Shown: positions 50,292 to 60,219, counted from the stretch's first letter. The stretch: 64,000 bases of DNA from Subdoligranulum variabile (GCF_025152575.1 NZ_CP102293.1:868001-932000); one strand, 5' to 3'. Numbers and translations are program-made. Notes: generated from the sequence alone by a model not told the origin.

Positions 50292-52024
50292 ATGCAAAAC
50301 AAACAGCCGTCCCAAGGCTCTCTGGGCCGGTTCTTTTCCATGCTGTGGAAGGCCCGGCTGCCCTACGCCTGGATCGCGGGCTATCTGGTGGTCAGCGTCC
50401 TGATGACCAACGTGGGCATCAGCGCCACCGAGTACACCGCCCAGCTCTACGCCGGCAACGTGGATTTCTGGGGCGTGGTGATCCCCTTTCTGGTGGTGTC
50501 GCTGGTGAGTCTGGTCATCGGCAGCGTTTCGGGGATGATCAGCGGCATCTGTATGGCCCGCATCGACCGCAACCTGCGCCGGGCCGTCTGGCAGAAGATC
50601 GTGCGGCTGCCCTTCGGGTACTACCAGCAGAACGCCCCCAAGGAACTGATCTCCCGCGTGACCACCGACATCAGCACCATCAGTGCCCTCATCATGCAGG
50701 TCTTCCTGCTGGCGCTGACTTCCCTGTATTCCACCGTGCGCCTCTTTGTGCAGATCCGCTCCTACAACAGCCGTCTTATGGTGGCCACCCTGGTGCTCCT
50801 GCCTTTGCAGGTGGTCATCGGTGTGCTGGCCGGTCAGCTGAAGTTCGGCCTCAGCGATGAGGTCAACCGCCGCACCGCCGAACTCACCGAGGCCGTGTCG
50901 GAACGCACCGGCCAGGCCATGCTCATCAAATCCTTCTCCGCCCAGAAGCGGGAGGAGGAGGCCGTGGGCCGCCGGGCCAAAGCCTTCTACCGGACCTCGG
51001 TGCTCAACGCCTGGGTGACCAACTTCGTCTCCCCGGTGTATGTGCTGGTGGGAGCGCTGCAGTTCATCGTCATCGTGATGGTGGGCCGCGGCTTCTACGC
51101 CGACGGTTCCATCACCCTGGCCCAGTGGGTGGCCTACTTTGTCTTCGCCAACCAGATCATCAACAACCTCACCGCCTACACCGGCTACTGGACCAGCCTC
51201 AAGTCCGCCCAGGGCGCCACCAACCGGGTCGCCGCCGTCATGGCCGAGCCCGAGGAGGACCGGGACGCCGGTGAACCGGTGGGCACCCTGCAGGGGGACA
51301 TCGTCTTTGATCATCTGCGCTTCGGTTATGGCGAAACGCTCCTCTTCGACGACCTCTGCCTGACCATCCCCCAGGGACGGGCCACGGCGGTCATCGGACC
51401 GTCGGGCAGCGGCAAGACCACCCTGCTGAACCTGGTGGAACGGCTCTACCCCCCCCCGAAGCCGGCACCATCCGCATCGGCGGGGACGACATCCGCCGGT
51501 TTTCCAAGCGCAGCTACCGGGCGGCGCTGACCTACATCACCCAGGAATCCACCATGCTCTCCGGCACCATCCGGGAGAACCTGCTCTTCGGCGTCCGCCG
51601 GGAGGTGGAAGATGCCGAGCTGGACGAAGTCTGCGGAGAAGTGGGGCTGCTGGACTACCTCCGCAGCCTGCCCGCCGGGTACGACACCCAGGTGGGCGAG
51701 GACGGGTCCCGGCTTTCCGGCGGGCAGAAACAGAAGCTGGCCGCCGCCCGGGGTATGCTCCAGAATTCCGCCTACTTCCTGATGGACGAGGGCACCGCCG
51801 CCATGGATGCCCGGGCCAAGGACGCCGTCTGGGCGGCGGTATCCCGGCTGATGCAGGGCAAGACCACCCTGTATGTGGCCCACGACCGCCAGACCGTGCT
51901 GAAAGCCGACTACGTGGTGGTGATGGACCGGGGCCGGGTGGCGGATTTCGGGCCCATCGACAGGGTCTATGAGACAAGCCCCTATCTGCGCCAGCTGGTG
52001 GGGGAAGGAGGTCTGAAACGATGA
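50292..52024 (+). pseudogene. ABC exporter half-transporter gene with frameshift in a C9 tract
   Basis: The N-terminal part (about 385 residues) has six membrane segments and Walker A GPSGSGKTT; the second part, in another frame, has MLSGTIRENLLFG, signature LSGGQKQK and Walker B YFLMDEGTAAMD. The frames meet at nine C (51449-51457); seven or ten C would join them as LVERLYPPEAGT. The whole would be a normal 577-residue type IV exporter. It overlaps the next ABC gene by 4 bases, so the two should form a heterodimer. As read, the ATPase is cut after Walker A. Confidence 0.9.
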
Positions 52025-53760
52025 AGCAGGCACAAACCAAACAGGCCCGCAAGGAAAAGCTCTGGGGGCCCTTCCTGCGGCTGTACACCCGGTTTCCCAT
52101 CCCCTGGGTGTACTATCTGGCCGCCATCCTGCTGGGCATGCTGGCCACCGAACTGGCCCTGAAGGTAGCCGACCTGACCATCCGGGTGAACAAGGGCGAA
52201 CTGTACAACGCCGTCATCATCGGCTATGTGCTGGTGAGCATCCTCTACGCCCTGGTGGTGGGCTTCCAGAACGTGCTCTCCGCCTACGGCACCCAGAAAA
52301 CCACCCTGCGGGTGCGGGGCGTGGTATGGCGGGCCATCCTGGGCCTGCCCATGATGGAGGTGGAGGCGGAAGGCCCCAGCAACCTGATCTCCTGCGTGAC
52401 CAACGACGCCACCCAGGCCGCCAGCGCTTTACAGATGCTCTTTCTGTCGGTGTCCTCCCTCTACGCCCTGGTGCGCGCCTGCATGAAGATGATTGCCTTC
52501 AACGGGCAGCTCTCCCTGGTGCTGGTGGTCTCCATCCCCCTGGCGGCCCTGGTCTTCTTCCTCACCGGCCGGCTGCAGTTTATCGCCAGCCGCCGCCAGT
52601 ACGAGGCCCTCAACACCATGACCGCCTTCTTCTCGGAACACATCGCCTGCGCCAAGCACGTCAAGGCCCAGGGCATGGAGGAGCGGGAGATCGAGGAAGG
52701 CCTGCAGGCCATCGAAGCCCGCTACCGGGCGGATCTGCTCAATGTGTTCTTCGGCATGGTGCAGACCGGTCTGTTCAGCCTGTACACCCGGCTGAACACG
52801 GTGCTCATCGCGGTGGGCGGTTCCCAGCTCATCCGCACCGGCCACATGGCCAGCACCGGCATCAACGATTTCACCACCTACTCCGGCAAGGTGGAACAGT
52901 ACGAGAGTGAACTGCTCACCCCCTACCAGACCGTCAAAGGCACCCAGGGCAGCCTGCGCCATGTGAACGAGATCCTGGCCCGCCCCTCCGAACATCTGGA
53001 ACAGGGCGCGCCCCTGGGTCCTTCCGGGGACATCCGGCTGCAGGACGTGCGGTTCAGCTTTGACGGGGAATACCCCGTGCTGCGGGGCGTTTCCTGCACC
53101 ATTCCCTACGGAAAGCGCACCGCCATCATCGGCGGCAACGGCAGTGGCAAGTCCACCGTGATGAAGCTGCTCCAGGGCTTCTACCGCCCCGACAGCGGCA
53201 CCATCACCCTGAACGGTCAGGACCTGGCGGAAGTGCGGCTGGACGATCTGCGGGGCCGGTTCGCCTATGTGCTGCAGAATACCCCGCTGCTGGCCGGCAC
53301 TATCCGGGAGAATCTGATCTACGGCGCCAGGACCGCCCCCGACGAGGCCGCCGTCATCGCGGCCGCCAAAGCCGCGGGAGCCCACGACTTCATCGTCCGG
53401 CTGCCCTACGGCTACGACACCCAGGTGGGCTCCGCCGGGGCACGGCTTTCCGGCGGACAGCGCCAGCGCATCGCCATCGCCCGGGCGCTGCTGGTACAGC
53501 CGGAATATCTGCTGCTGGACGAGGCCACCGCCAGTCTGGATCACCGCACCGCCGGGGCGGTACTGGACAGCCTGCTGGACGGCCGGGTACCTACGGTGCT
53601 TTACATTTCCCACAACATGGAGGAGGTCCGCCGGGCCGACCATGTGATCGTACTGCGGGATGGTCAGGTGGAGGCCAGCGGCACCCCCGACGAGCTGGCC
53701 CGCCTCAGCCCGGCCTACCGCGACTACGCCGCCAAGCAGCGGCTGGAGGTGCCGGTATGA
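52021..53760 (+). CDS. ABC exporter half-transporter (permease-ATPase fusion)
   Basis: 579 residues. Six membrane segments in 1-310, then a complete ATPase: Walker A GGNGSGKST, Q loop YVLQNTPLLAGT, signature LSGGQRQR, Walker B YLLLDEATASLD and the H-loop ISHNME. Walker B Glu is canonical, whereas in its frameshifted partner the segment is MDEGTAAMD; heterodimers with one consensus site are common. Cargo unknown: peptide, lipid or drug. Overlaps its neighbours by 4 bases on both sides. Confidence 0.93.
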   Translation: MKQAQTKQARKEKLWGPFLRLYTRFPIPWVYYLAAILLGMLATELALKVADLTIRVNKGELYNAVIIGYVLVSILYALVVGFQNVLSAYGTQKTTLRVRGVVWRAILGLPMMEVEAEGPSNLISCVTNDATQAASALQMLFLSVSSLYALVRACMKMIAFNGQLSLVLVVSIPLAALVFFLTGRLQFIASRRQYEALNTMTAFFSEHIACAKHVKAQGMEEREIEEGLQAIEARYRADLLNVFFGMVQTGLFSLYTRLNTVLIAVGGSQLIRTGHMASTGINDFTTYSGKVEQYESELLTPYQTVKGTQGSLRHVNEILARPSEHLEQGAPLGPSGDIRLQDVRFSFDGEYPVLRGVSCTIPYGKRTAIIGGNGSGKSTVMKLLQGFYRPDSGTITLNGQDLAEVRLDDLRGRFAYVLQNTPLLAGTIRENLIYGARTAPDEAAVIAAAKAAGAHDFIVRLPYGYDTQVGSAGARLSGGQRQRIAIARALLVQPEYLLLDEATASLDHRTAGAVLDSLLDGRVPTVLYISHNMEEVRRADHVIVLRDGQVEASGTPDELARLSPAYRDYAAKQRLEVPV

Positions 53761-54281
53761 AAAAGATCACCCTTTCCTTTCTCCTGCTCCTGGTGCTGGC
53801 CACCGCCGGGGCCCTGGTCTTTGTGGGGCTTTCGCCGGACTTCACCGAGCCGGACCAGCTCCATGAACAGCCGCGTCTTGCCGCCGACAACCCCATCTGG
53901 GACAAATCCCTGGATGACCTGGCCGGGTATCTGGTGGACCAGGGGGTGCTGAGCAGCACCGACTACCAGCCCCTGTCGGACGGCATTGCCACGGCGGCCC
54001 GGGGCTACAGCGGACTGGAACTCTACTGGTGGGACCTGGCGTCCCTGGAGGAGGGCAGCGACGAGTACAACGCCTACCTGGGTGCCCGGGATGACGGGTC
54101 CATCGACCTGTGGGGCAGCGGCATCCTCATGCCGGTGACGGCGGTGCGCGGTCCCTTTGCCCTGAACATCACCCCGGCCTACACCGGCGACGCCGCCAAG
54201 GCGGAACAGGCCTTTGCACAGTTCTGCGCCGAGGACACGGAAGGAGGCGACGCCCATGGCGATCCGGACGGTACTGATTGA
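53757..54281 (+). CDS. small secreted or membrane-anchored protein of the ABC cluster
   Basis: 174 residues. N-terminal hydrophobic helix (ITLSFLLLLVLATAGALVFV) that is a signal peptide or anchor, without lipobox; the rest is acidic and extracytoplasmic (LDDLAGYLVDQGVLSSTDYQ, LELYWWDLASLEEGSDEY). Start overlaps the ABC gene stop by 4 bases (ATGA), end overlaps the LytTR gene. Family unknown; position suggests an accessory factor of the exporter. Confidence 0.75.
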   Translation: MKKITLSFLLLLVLATAGALVFVGLSPDFTEPDQLHEQPRLAADNPIWDKSLDDLAGYLVDQGVLSSTDYQPLSDGIATAARGYSGLELYWWDLASLEEGSDEYNAYLGARDDGSIDLWGSGILMPVTAVRGPFALNITPAYTGDAAKAEQAFAQFCAEDTEGGDAHGDPDGTD

Positions 54282-55019
54282 GAAAGACCCCGACCAATTG
54301 CTGGAGATCGAAAATCTGCTGGGCTTTTACCACAAGTTCGACATTCTGAAAACCTTTGACAACATCGACGAGGCCAGCCGGTTTCTGCTGGAAGAGGAGG
54401 TGGACGCCGTCTTCATCCGCAGCGACGTGGGAGACCCCGCCCACACACCGGACGGCAGCTTCCTTCTGAGCTACGTCACCCAGCGCAAGCCCGATCTGCT
54501 GGCCGTGCTGTACAGTCCCTCCCAGAACACCGCTTTCTGGTCGCTGACGGTGGGGGCCGTTGCAGCCTTCACCCTGCCCCTGGACCCGCTGCTCTTCCAG
54601 CGGTCGGTGGACCGGGTACTCTACATCTACGACCTGTTGCAGTACAAGCGGGACGCCCGGGCCCGCAGCATTCTGGTGAAGACCCGGGACGGCTACCGGA
54701 TGCTGCAGCTGTCCGACATCCTTTTCATCGAGCGGCGGAACGCAAGAAGTACATCGTCTGCGCCGACGGATGCGAGGTGACGGTATCCAACTATTCCATG
54801 GACGATCTGGACGCCCTGCTGAGCAGCAGCCATTTCTACCGGTGTTATTCGTCCTTCATCATCAATCTGGAGCGGGTGGAGCGCATCAACATCAACAACG
54901 ACAAGAAGCTCTACTCCGTCACGCTGGACGGCTTTGACGGCGAGATCATCCTCAGCCGGGAAAAATACAAGGAACTGATGGCCGTCCTGAGAAAGAAATA
55001 TTCCGACCTGACCCTGTAA
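54256..55019 (+). pseudogene. LytTR-type response regulator gene with frameshift
   Basis: Residues 1-120 form a receiver-like domain lacking a clear phospho-acceptor Asp motif; then the start of a LytTR DNA-binding domain (TRDGYRMLQLSDILFIERRN). The frame breaks near 54741 and the remainder (VTVSNYSMDDLDALLSSSHF, CYSSFIINLERVERI) continues in another frame to 55019. One extra base in CGGAACGCAAG restores the family sequence. The start at 54256 follows GGAGG inside the preceding gene. As read, the DNA-binding half is lost. Confidence 0.85.
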
Positions 55020-55033
55020 AGGAGGCTTTTTGT

Positions 55034-57898
55034 ATGAGTTTCACCCGGATAGCCCGCCGGGACCTGCCGGAACTGGAGGCTGTACTGTGGGAACTGCGCC
55101 ACGACGCCACCGGCGCCCGGCTGGTCTGGCTGGACCGCGCCGAGGAAAACAAGACCTTTTGCATCGGTTTTCCCACCCGGCCCTGGGACGACACCGGCGT
55201 CTTCCACATCCTGGAGCACTCGGTGCTCTGCGGTTCCACCCACTACCCCGTGCGGGAGCCCTTTGTGGAACTGATGAAAAGCTCCCTGAACACCTTCCTC
55301 AACGCCATGACCTACCCGGACAAGACGATCTACCCCGTCTCCAGCCGGGATGAGCGGGACCTGCACAACCTGATGCGGGTCTATCTGGACGCGGTGTTCC
55401 ATCCCCTACTGCTGGAAAACCCCGCCATCTTCGCCCAGGAGGGCTGGCACTACGAGCTGGACGGCGACCGGGTCACCTGCAAGGGCGTGGTCTTCAACGA
55501 GATGAAGGGGGTGTTCTCCGCCCCCGATGCCCTGCTGGAATACGAGGCGGACCGCCGCCTTTTCCCCGATACCTGCTACCGCTGGGTGTCAGGGGGTGAC
55601 CCCGCCCACATCCCGGAACTTTCCTGGGAGGGCTTTGCAGCCGCCCACCGACAGTGGTATAATGCTGGCAATGCGCTGATCTTCCTGGACGGTGCCCTGG
55701 ACCTGGACGCCGCGCTGGCCATCCTGGACGAGGCCCTGCCCGCCGGAAGCGCCGGCGCGCCGCTGCCGCCCCTGCCGCTGCAGGCCCCGGTGGACGGCGG
55801 CACCGCCGTGGTGGACTACGCCCTGAGCGACCGGGAACCTCTGGAGGGCCACCACTGGCTGGGGCTGGGCTTCGGTGCCGGGACTTTCCGGGACCGGGAG
55901 GAGCTGACCGCCCTGCAGGCGCTGTGCGACGTGCTCTGCGGAGACAACGAAGCCCCGCTGCGCCGCTGTCTGCTGGAGGCGGGGCTGGCCCGGGACGTGA
56001 CGATGCAGCTCAACGACGGGGTACTGCAGCCCACCCTGCTGCTGACGGCGAAGCACTGCGCCGGGGAGAGCCTTTCCCGGGTGGAAGACCTCCTGCGGGA
56101 TACCCTGACCGGGCTGGTGCAAAAGGGCCTGGACCGGGCGCGGGTGCACGCCACCCTGGACAACCTGGAATTCAGTCTGCGGGAGCGCCAGGGCGGCTGG
56201 ATGCCCCAGGGGCTGCTGCTGGCCACCCAGGTCTACGCCAGCTGGCTGTACGGGGGCGATCCGGCGGCCAACCTCTGTGTGGAGCCGCTCTTCGGGACGC
56301 TCCACCGGCGCTGCGACGAGGGCTGGTTCGAACAGCTCCTGGAGCGGGTCCTGCTGGACAATCCCCATCGTTGCCGGGTGATCCTACGACCCTCCCACAC
56401 CCTGGGAGCCCAGCGGGATGCCGCCGAAGCGGCCCGTATCCGGGCGGTGACCGACCGCTGGACGGAGGCCGACCGGGCTGCGGCCCGCGCCCTGCAGGAC
56501 CGCACCCGGCACTGGCAATCCACCCCCGACACCCCCGAGGCCCTGGCGTCCATGCCCCGGCTGCGGCCAGAGGAGGTGGACCCCCGTCCCGCGGTGCTGC
56601 CCACTGTGGTGGAAACACCGGCGGGCCTGCCGGTGCTGCGCCACCCTCTGCCCACCCACGGCATCACCTACCTGAACCTCTACTTCGCCGCGGAGGACCT
56701 GGACGGGGAGGATCTGTGCCGGGCCTCCTTCCTCTGTGAATTGCTGGGGGCCCTGGGCACCGACACCACCCCCGCCGCCCGGCTGCCCCAGCGGCTGCGG
56801 GCCACCTTCGGTTCGCTGCAGAGCCGGGTGGAGGCTTACGGCGGAGCGGAGGACTTTTCCCGCTGCCGGGTGTTCTTCTGCGTGTCGGCCAGCATGCTCA
56901 ACGGCAAGGCCGACCGGGGCCTGGCACTGCTGGAGGAACTGCTGCGGGAGACCCGGCTGGATGACCGGGACAAGCTGTGGGCCATCCTCTGCCAACGCCG
57001 GGCCGACCTGGCGCGGCAGATCGCCCAGAACGGCAATTCCTTTGCCATGACCCGGGCGGGGGCGGCTTTCCGCACCGAGTGCGCCGTGCAGGAGTACGCC
57101 GGCGGCATTGCCTGCCTGCAGTGGCTCCAGGCCCGGGAGGCCGAAGGTCCTGACGCCCTGCCCGCCCTGGCAGAACAGCTGGAAGCGCTGATGCACCGGC
57201 TGTTCACCCGGACCCGGCTGACGGTGAGCGTGACCTCCGATGCCCCCGCCTGCGCTGAGGAAGCTGCCGTCCGGCTGGCCGAGGCCCTGCCCGCCGGGAC
57301 CCGGGTCCTGCCCGCCGCCTGCGCCGCCACCTGGCCCGCCCCTGCCAAAGAGGGTTTCGTGCTGCCTGCCGATATCGCCTTTGCCGCCATGAGCGGCCCC
57401 TTCCCCGACGCCAACCGGGGCACCGCCCGGGTGATGAAGCGGGTGGTCTATCTGGACCATCTGTGGAGCAACATCCGGGTGCGGGGCGGCGCCTACGGCA
57501 CCGGCATGGTGCTGCGCAACAACGGCCTGGCCAGCCTTTCCTCCTTCCGGGACCCCGACGCGGCCCACTCCCTGGCCTGCTACCGGGCCATTCCCGCCTT
57601 CCTGCGGCAGTACACCGGCGACGTGACGGGGGCCATCCTGGGCGCTGTGGCGGAGAGTGATCCGCTGCTCTGCCCCCGGGACAAGGGCAAGACCGCCGAT
57701 GCCCGGTACTGGAAAGGACTTTCCGATGCGGCGCTGGCCCGCACCCGGCAGGAGATCCTGCATACCACCACCGCCGACGTGGCCGGGTATGCCCGCCGGA
57801 TGGCGGAGCTGACGGGGAGCAGCGCCGTCTGCGTGCTGGGGCCCCGCCGCCAGCTGGAGGCCTGCGGGGCGGAACTGGATACGATTATTTCGCTGTGA
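55034..57898 (+). CDS. M16C-family (PreP/insulinase-like) zinc metallopeptidase
   Basis: 954 residues, four homologous domains in one chain, the size of the M16C presequence-protease group. The inverted zinc motif HILEH (His58, Glu61, His62) is followed at the usual distance by the third-ligand region (HNLMRVYLDAVFHPLLLE). The second half keeps the RGGAYG substrate-clamp segment near the C terminus. Cytosolic; degrades unfolded or short peptides. AAAGGAGG precedes the ATG. In context it could process peptides for the adjacent exporters, but such genes are also common stand-alone. Confidence 0.93.
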   Translation: MSFTRIARRDLPELEAVLWELRHDATGARLVWLDRAEENKTFCIGFPTRPWDDTGVFHILEHSVLCGSTHYPVREPFVELMKSSLNTFLNAMTYPDKTIYPVSSRDERDLHNLMRVYLDAVFHPLLLENPAIFAQEGWHYELDGDRVTCKGVVFNEMKGVFSAPDALLEYEADRRLFPDTCYRWVSGGDPAHIPELSWEGFAAAHRQWYNAGNALIFLDGALDLDAALAILDEALPAGSAGAPLPPLPLQAPVDGGTAVVDYALSDREPLEGHHWLGLGFGAGTFRDREELTALQALCDVLCGDNEAPLRRCLLEAGLARDVTMQLNDGVLQPTLLLTAKHCAGESLSRVEDLLRDTLTGLVQKGLDRARVHATLDNLEFSLRERQGGWMPQGLLLATQVYASWLYGGDPAANLCVEPLFGTLHRRCDEGWFEQLLERVLLDNPHRCRVILRPSHTLGAQRDAAEAARIRAVTDRWTEADRAAARALQDRTRHWQSTPDTPEALASMPRLRPEEVDPRPAVLPTVVETPAGLPVLRHPLPTHGITYLNLYFAAEDLDGEDLCRASFLCELLGALGTDTTPAARLPQRLRATFGSLQSRVEAYGGAEDFSRCRVFFCVSASMLNGKADRGLALLEELLRETRLDDRDKLWAILCQRRADLARQIAQNGNSFAMTRAGAAFRTECAVQEYAGGIACLQWLQAREAEGPDALPALAEQLEALMHRLFTRTRLTVSVTSDAPACAEEAAVRLAEALPAGTRVLPAACAATWPAPAKEGFVLPADIAFAAMSGPFPDANRGTARVMKRVVYLDHLWSNIRVRGGAYGTGMVLRNNGLASLSSFRDPDAAHSLACYRAIPAFLRQYTGDVTGAILGAVAESDPLLCPRDKGKTADARYWKGLSDAALARTRQEILHTTTADVAGYARRMAELTGSSAVCVLGPRRQLEACGAELDTIISL

Positions 57899-57910
57899 AA
57901 GGAGTCCGTC

Positions 57911-59179
57911 ATGACGGAAGAACTCTATGGGATGTATACCGCCATCCTGACCGAAGAACTGGTACCCGCCATGGGCTGCACCGAACCCATCGCCCTGGCC
58001 TATGCCGCCGCCCGCGCCCGGGAGGTGCTGGGCGCCGAGCCGGACCGCATTCTGGCCCGGTGCAGCGGCAACATGATCAAGAACGTGCGCTGCGTCCAGA
58101 TCCCCCATTCCGGCGGGATGACCGGCATCGAGGCCGCCGTCTGCCTGGGCGCGTTCGGCGGCGACGCCGACCGCCGGATGGAAGTGCTGGAATCGGTGAC
58201 CGGCCCCGACCGGCAGCAGGCGGCGGATTTCATCGCCGCCGGGCACTGCACGGTGGAATTCCTGGACTCGGAGATCCCGCTGCACTTCATCGTGGCGCTC
58301 TCCCGCGGGGAGGACACGGTGGAAGTGGAGGTGCGCTACGCCCACACCAACATCGTCTCCATCCTGAAAAACGGCCAGTCGGTCTTTTCGGGGGGCGAGG
58401 GACAGCCCGGCCAGGCTGTCCAGACCGACCGCAGCAAACTGACCATCGACGCCATCAAGGAATACGCCGACACGGTGCCCCTGGAGACCATCCGCCCCAT
58501 CTTTGAGCGGCAGATCCGCTGCAACATGGACATCGCCTACGAGGGAATGAGCGGCAACTACGGCGTGGGCATCGGCCGGATGCTGCGCGCCGCCTACCCC
58601 GACAGCACTTTCTCCCGGATGCGCGCCTACGCCGCCGCTGCGTCGGAGGCCCGCATGGCCGGCTGCGACATGCCGGTCATCATCAACTCGGGCAGCGGCA
58701 ACCAGGGCATTGCCTCCTCGGTGCCGGTCATCGTCTATGCCCGGGAGAACTTCCTCCCCGCCGAACGGCTCTACCGTGCCCTGGCTTTCTCCGGCCTGCT
58801 GACCGTCCACCAGAAGGAATACATCGGCAAGCTCAGCGCTTTCTGCGGGGCGGTGTCCGCCTCCTGCGCGGCGGGGGCTGCCATCACCTATCTGGATGGA
58901 GGCACCCTCGACCAGATCAAGGCCACCATCGACAACACCCTGGCCAACATCCCCGGCATCATCTGTGACGGCGCCAAGGCCAGCTGTGCCGCCAAGATCG
59001 CCGCCAGCCTGGACGCCGCCATGCTGGCCCATCACCTGGCCATGGCCGGCCGCAGCTACGGTGCCCACAACGGCATCCTGCGGGAGGACGCCGACGAGAC
59101 CATCAGCTGTGTGGGCCGCATCGGCAAGGAAGGCATGCGGGAGACCGACCGGGAGATCATCCGGCTCATGCTGCAGTAA
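57911..59179 (+). CDS. L-cysteine desulfidase / CyuA-like (UPF0597) protein
   Basis: 422 residues of the UPF0597/serine-dehydratase-alpha family, with MGCTEPIALAYAAA at the N terminus (Cys23), NSGSGNQGI in the middle and ICDGAKASCAAK near the C terminus supplying iron-sulfur cluster cysteines. CyuA-type members break cysteine to pyruvate, ammonia and sulfide under anaerobic conditions. Twelve bases separate it from the M16 gene. Alternative: an L-serine-dehydratase-like activity. Confidence 0.88.
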   Translation: MTEELYGMYTAILTEELVPAMGCTEPIALAYAAARAREVLGAEPDRILARCSGNMIKNVRCVQIPHSGGMTGIEAAVCLGAFGGDADRRMEVLESVTGPDRQQAADFIAAGHCTVEFLDSEIPLHFIVALSRGEDTVEVEVRYAHTNIVSILKNGQSVFSGGEGQPGQAVQTDRSKLTIDAIKEYADTVPLETIRPIFERQIRCNMDIAYEGMSGNYGVGIGRMLRAAYPDSTFSRMRAYAAAASEARMAGCDMPVIINSGSGNQGIASSVPVIVYARENFLPAERLYRALAFSGLLTVHQKEYIGKLSAFCGAVSASCAAGAAITYLDGGTLDQIKATIDNTLANIPGIICDGAKASCAAKIAASLDAAMLAHHLAMAGRSYGAHNGILREDADETISCVGRIGKEGMRETDREIIRLMLQ

Positions 59180-59194
59180 GGGAGGTGCACCGCC

Positions 59195-60064
59195 ATGGAA
59201 CGCAAGGTGCCCGGCGCGGTGCGGGATGTTGCCACCATCGTGGTGGGCAGCGCCATCTTTGCCCTCGCCTTTGACTGGCTGTTCCAGCCCAACCAGATCG
59301 TCACCGGCGGAGTCACCGGCATCGGCCAGGTGCTCCACCGGCTTATTCCGGTGCTGCCGGTGGGCGTGATCGGTATTGCCTTCAACGTTCCCCTCTTCGT
59401 CCTGCTGGCACGGCGCCAGGGATTCCGCTCCTGCCTGCGCTCCTTCTGCGCCATGGTCACCGGCAACGTCATGATCGATCTGCTGGCCGCTGCCGTTTCC
59501 TTTCCGCCCATGCAGAACCAGTTCCTGGCCTGCGTCTTTGCGGGGGTGCTCTTCGGCTTTTCCATCGGGCTGCAGCTGCGGGCGGGCATCACCACCGGCG
59601 GGTCCGACCTGGCCGCCCGGCTGCTGAAATACCGCTTTCCCCATATCTCCATCGGGCGGCTCTGCCTGGGGATCGACCTGGTCATCATCGCGGCCTACGC
59701 GGTGGTGTTCCGCAGTGTGGACGGCGCTTTGTCCGGCATTGTGGCGATGTATGTCTCCAGCCTGGCCATGGACACGGTGGTCTACGGCTCCACCCGCGCC
59801 CGGATGGCCGTCATCATCAGCGACAAAAACGACGCCCTGGTGAAAACCCTGCTGGCGGAGCATTTCGGCGTCACCCGGATGGCCGGGGAGGGCGCCTACC
59901 GCGGCCGCAGCAAGGAAGTGCTGCTTACCACCTTCCGTCCCAACCAGATCACCGCCCTGAAACAGACGGTGCTGGCCCTGGACCCCGAGGCCTTCCTCAT
60001 CGTCTGCGATGCCCACGAGGTCATCGGCGAAGGGTTTGCCAGCTACTCGGAGGACGCCCTGTAA
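59195..60064 (+). CDS. YitT-family membrane protein
   Basis: 289 residues. Five to six membrane segments in residues 10-190 with the family signature (NQIVTGGVTGIGQVL and GITTGGSDLAARLL), then a cytoplasmic DUF2179 domain (AVIISDKNDALVKTLL, GEGAYRGRSKEVLL). Family function is unknown. Sixteen bases after the desulfidase gene, so probably cotranscribed. Confidence 0.92.
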   Translation: MERKVPGAVRDVATIVVGSAIFALAFDWLFQPNQIVTGGVTGIGQVLHRLIPVLPVGVIGIAFNVPLFVLLARRQGFRSCLRSFCAMVTGNVMIDLLAAAVSFPPMQNQFLACVFAGVLFGFSIGLQLRAGITTGGSDLAARLLKYRFPHISIGRLCLGIDLVIIAAYAVVFRSVDGALSGIVAMYVSSLAMDTVVYGSTRARMAVIISDKNDALVKTLLAEHFGVTRMAGEGAYRGRSKEVLLTTFRPNQITALKQTVLALDPEAFLIVCDAHEVIGEGFASYSEDAL

Positions 60065-60071
60065 CTGCTCA

Positions 60072-60147
60072 CGGAAGCAGCCCGCCCCGCAAGGCCAGGG
60101 CAAAAAACACGCTCTTCTGCCCTCTTTGCCGGGCAAGGCTGCTTTTT
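60072..60147 (+). terminator. branched terminator after the YitT gene
   Basis: AAGCAGCC pairs with GGCTGCTT across about 55 bases that contain an inner AGGGCA/TGCCCT stem; five T follow. Confidence 0.6.
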
Positions 60148-60187
60148 CCACGATCCATGCCCGTTCCCTCCCACAGGGACGGCCCGC

Positions 60188-60219
60188 AAGCGATGGAGCA
60201 TCCCGCTCCGTCGCTTTTT
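60188..60219 (+). terminator. second intrinsic terminator in the 60-kb spacer
   Basis: 12-bp stem AAGCGATGGAGC with GCTCCGTCGCTT, then TTTTT. Its outer stem resembles the terminators of the tRNA-Asn copies. A smaller hairpin (CCGTTCCCT/AGGGACGG) lies just before it. Confidence 0.8.

Noticed and set aside
56384..60151. A 1255-codon open frame on the minus strand.
   Set aside because: It lies opposite the M16, desulfidase and YitT genes, all of which have strong family motifs; its translation is low-complexity His/Gly/Gln-rich.
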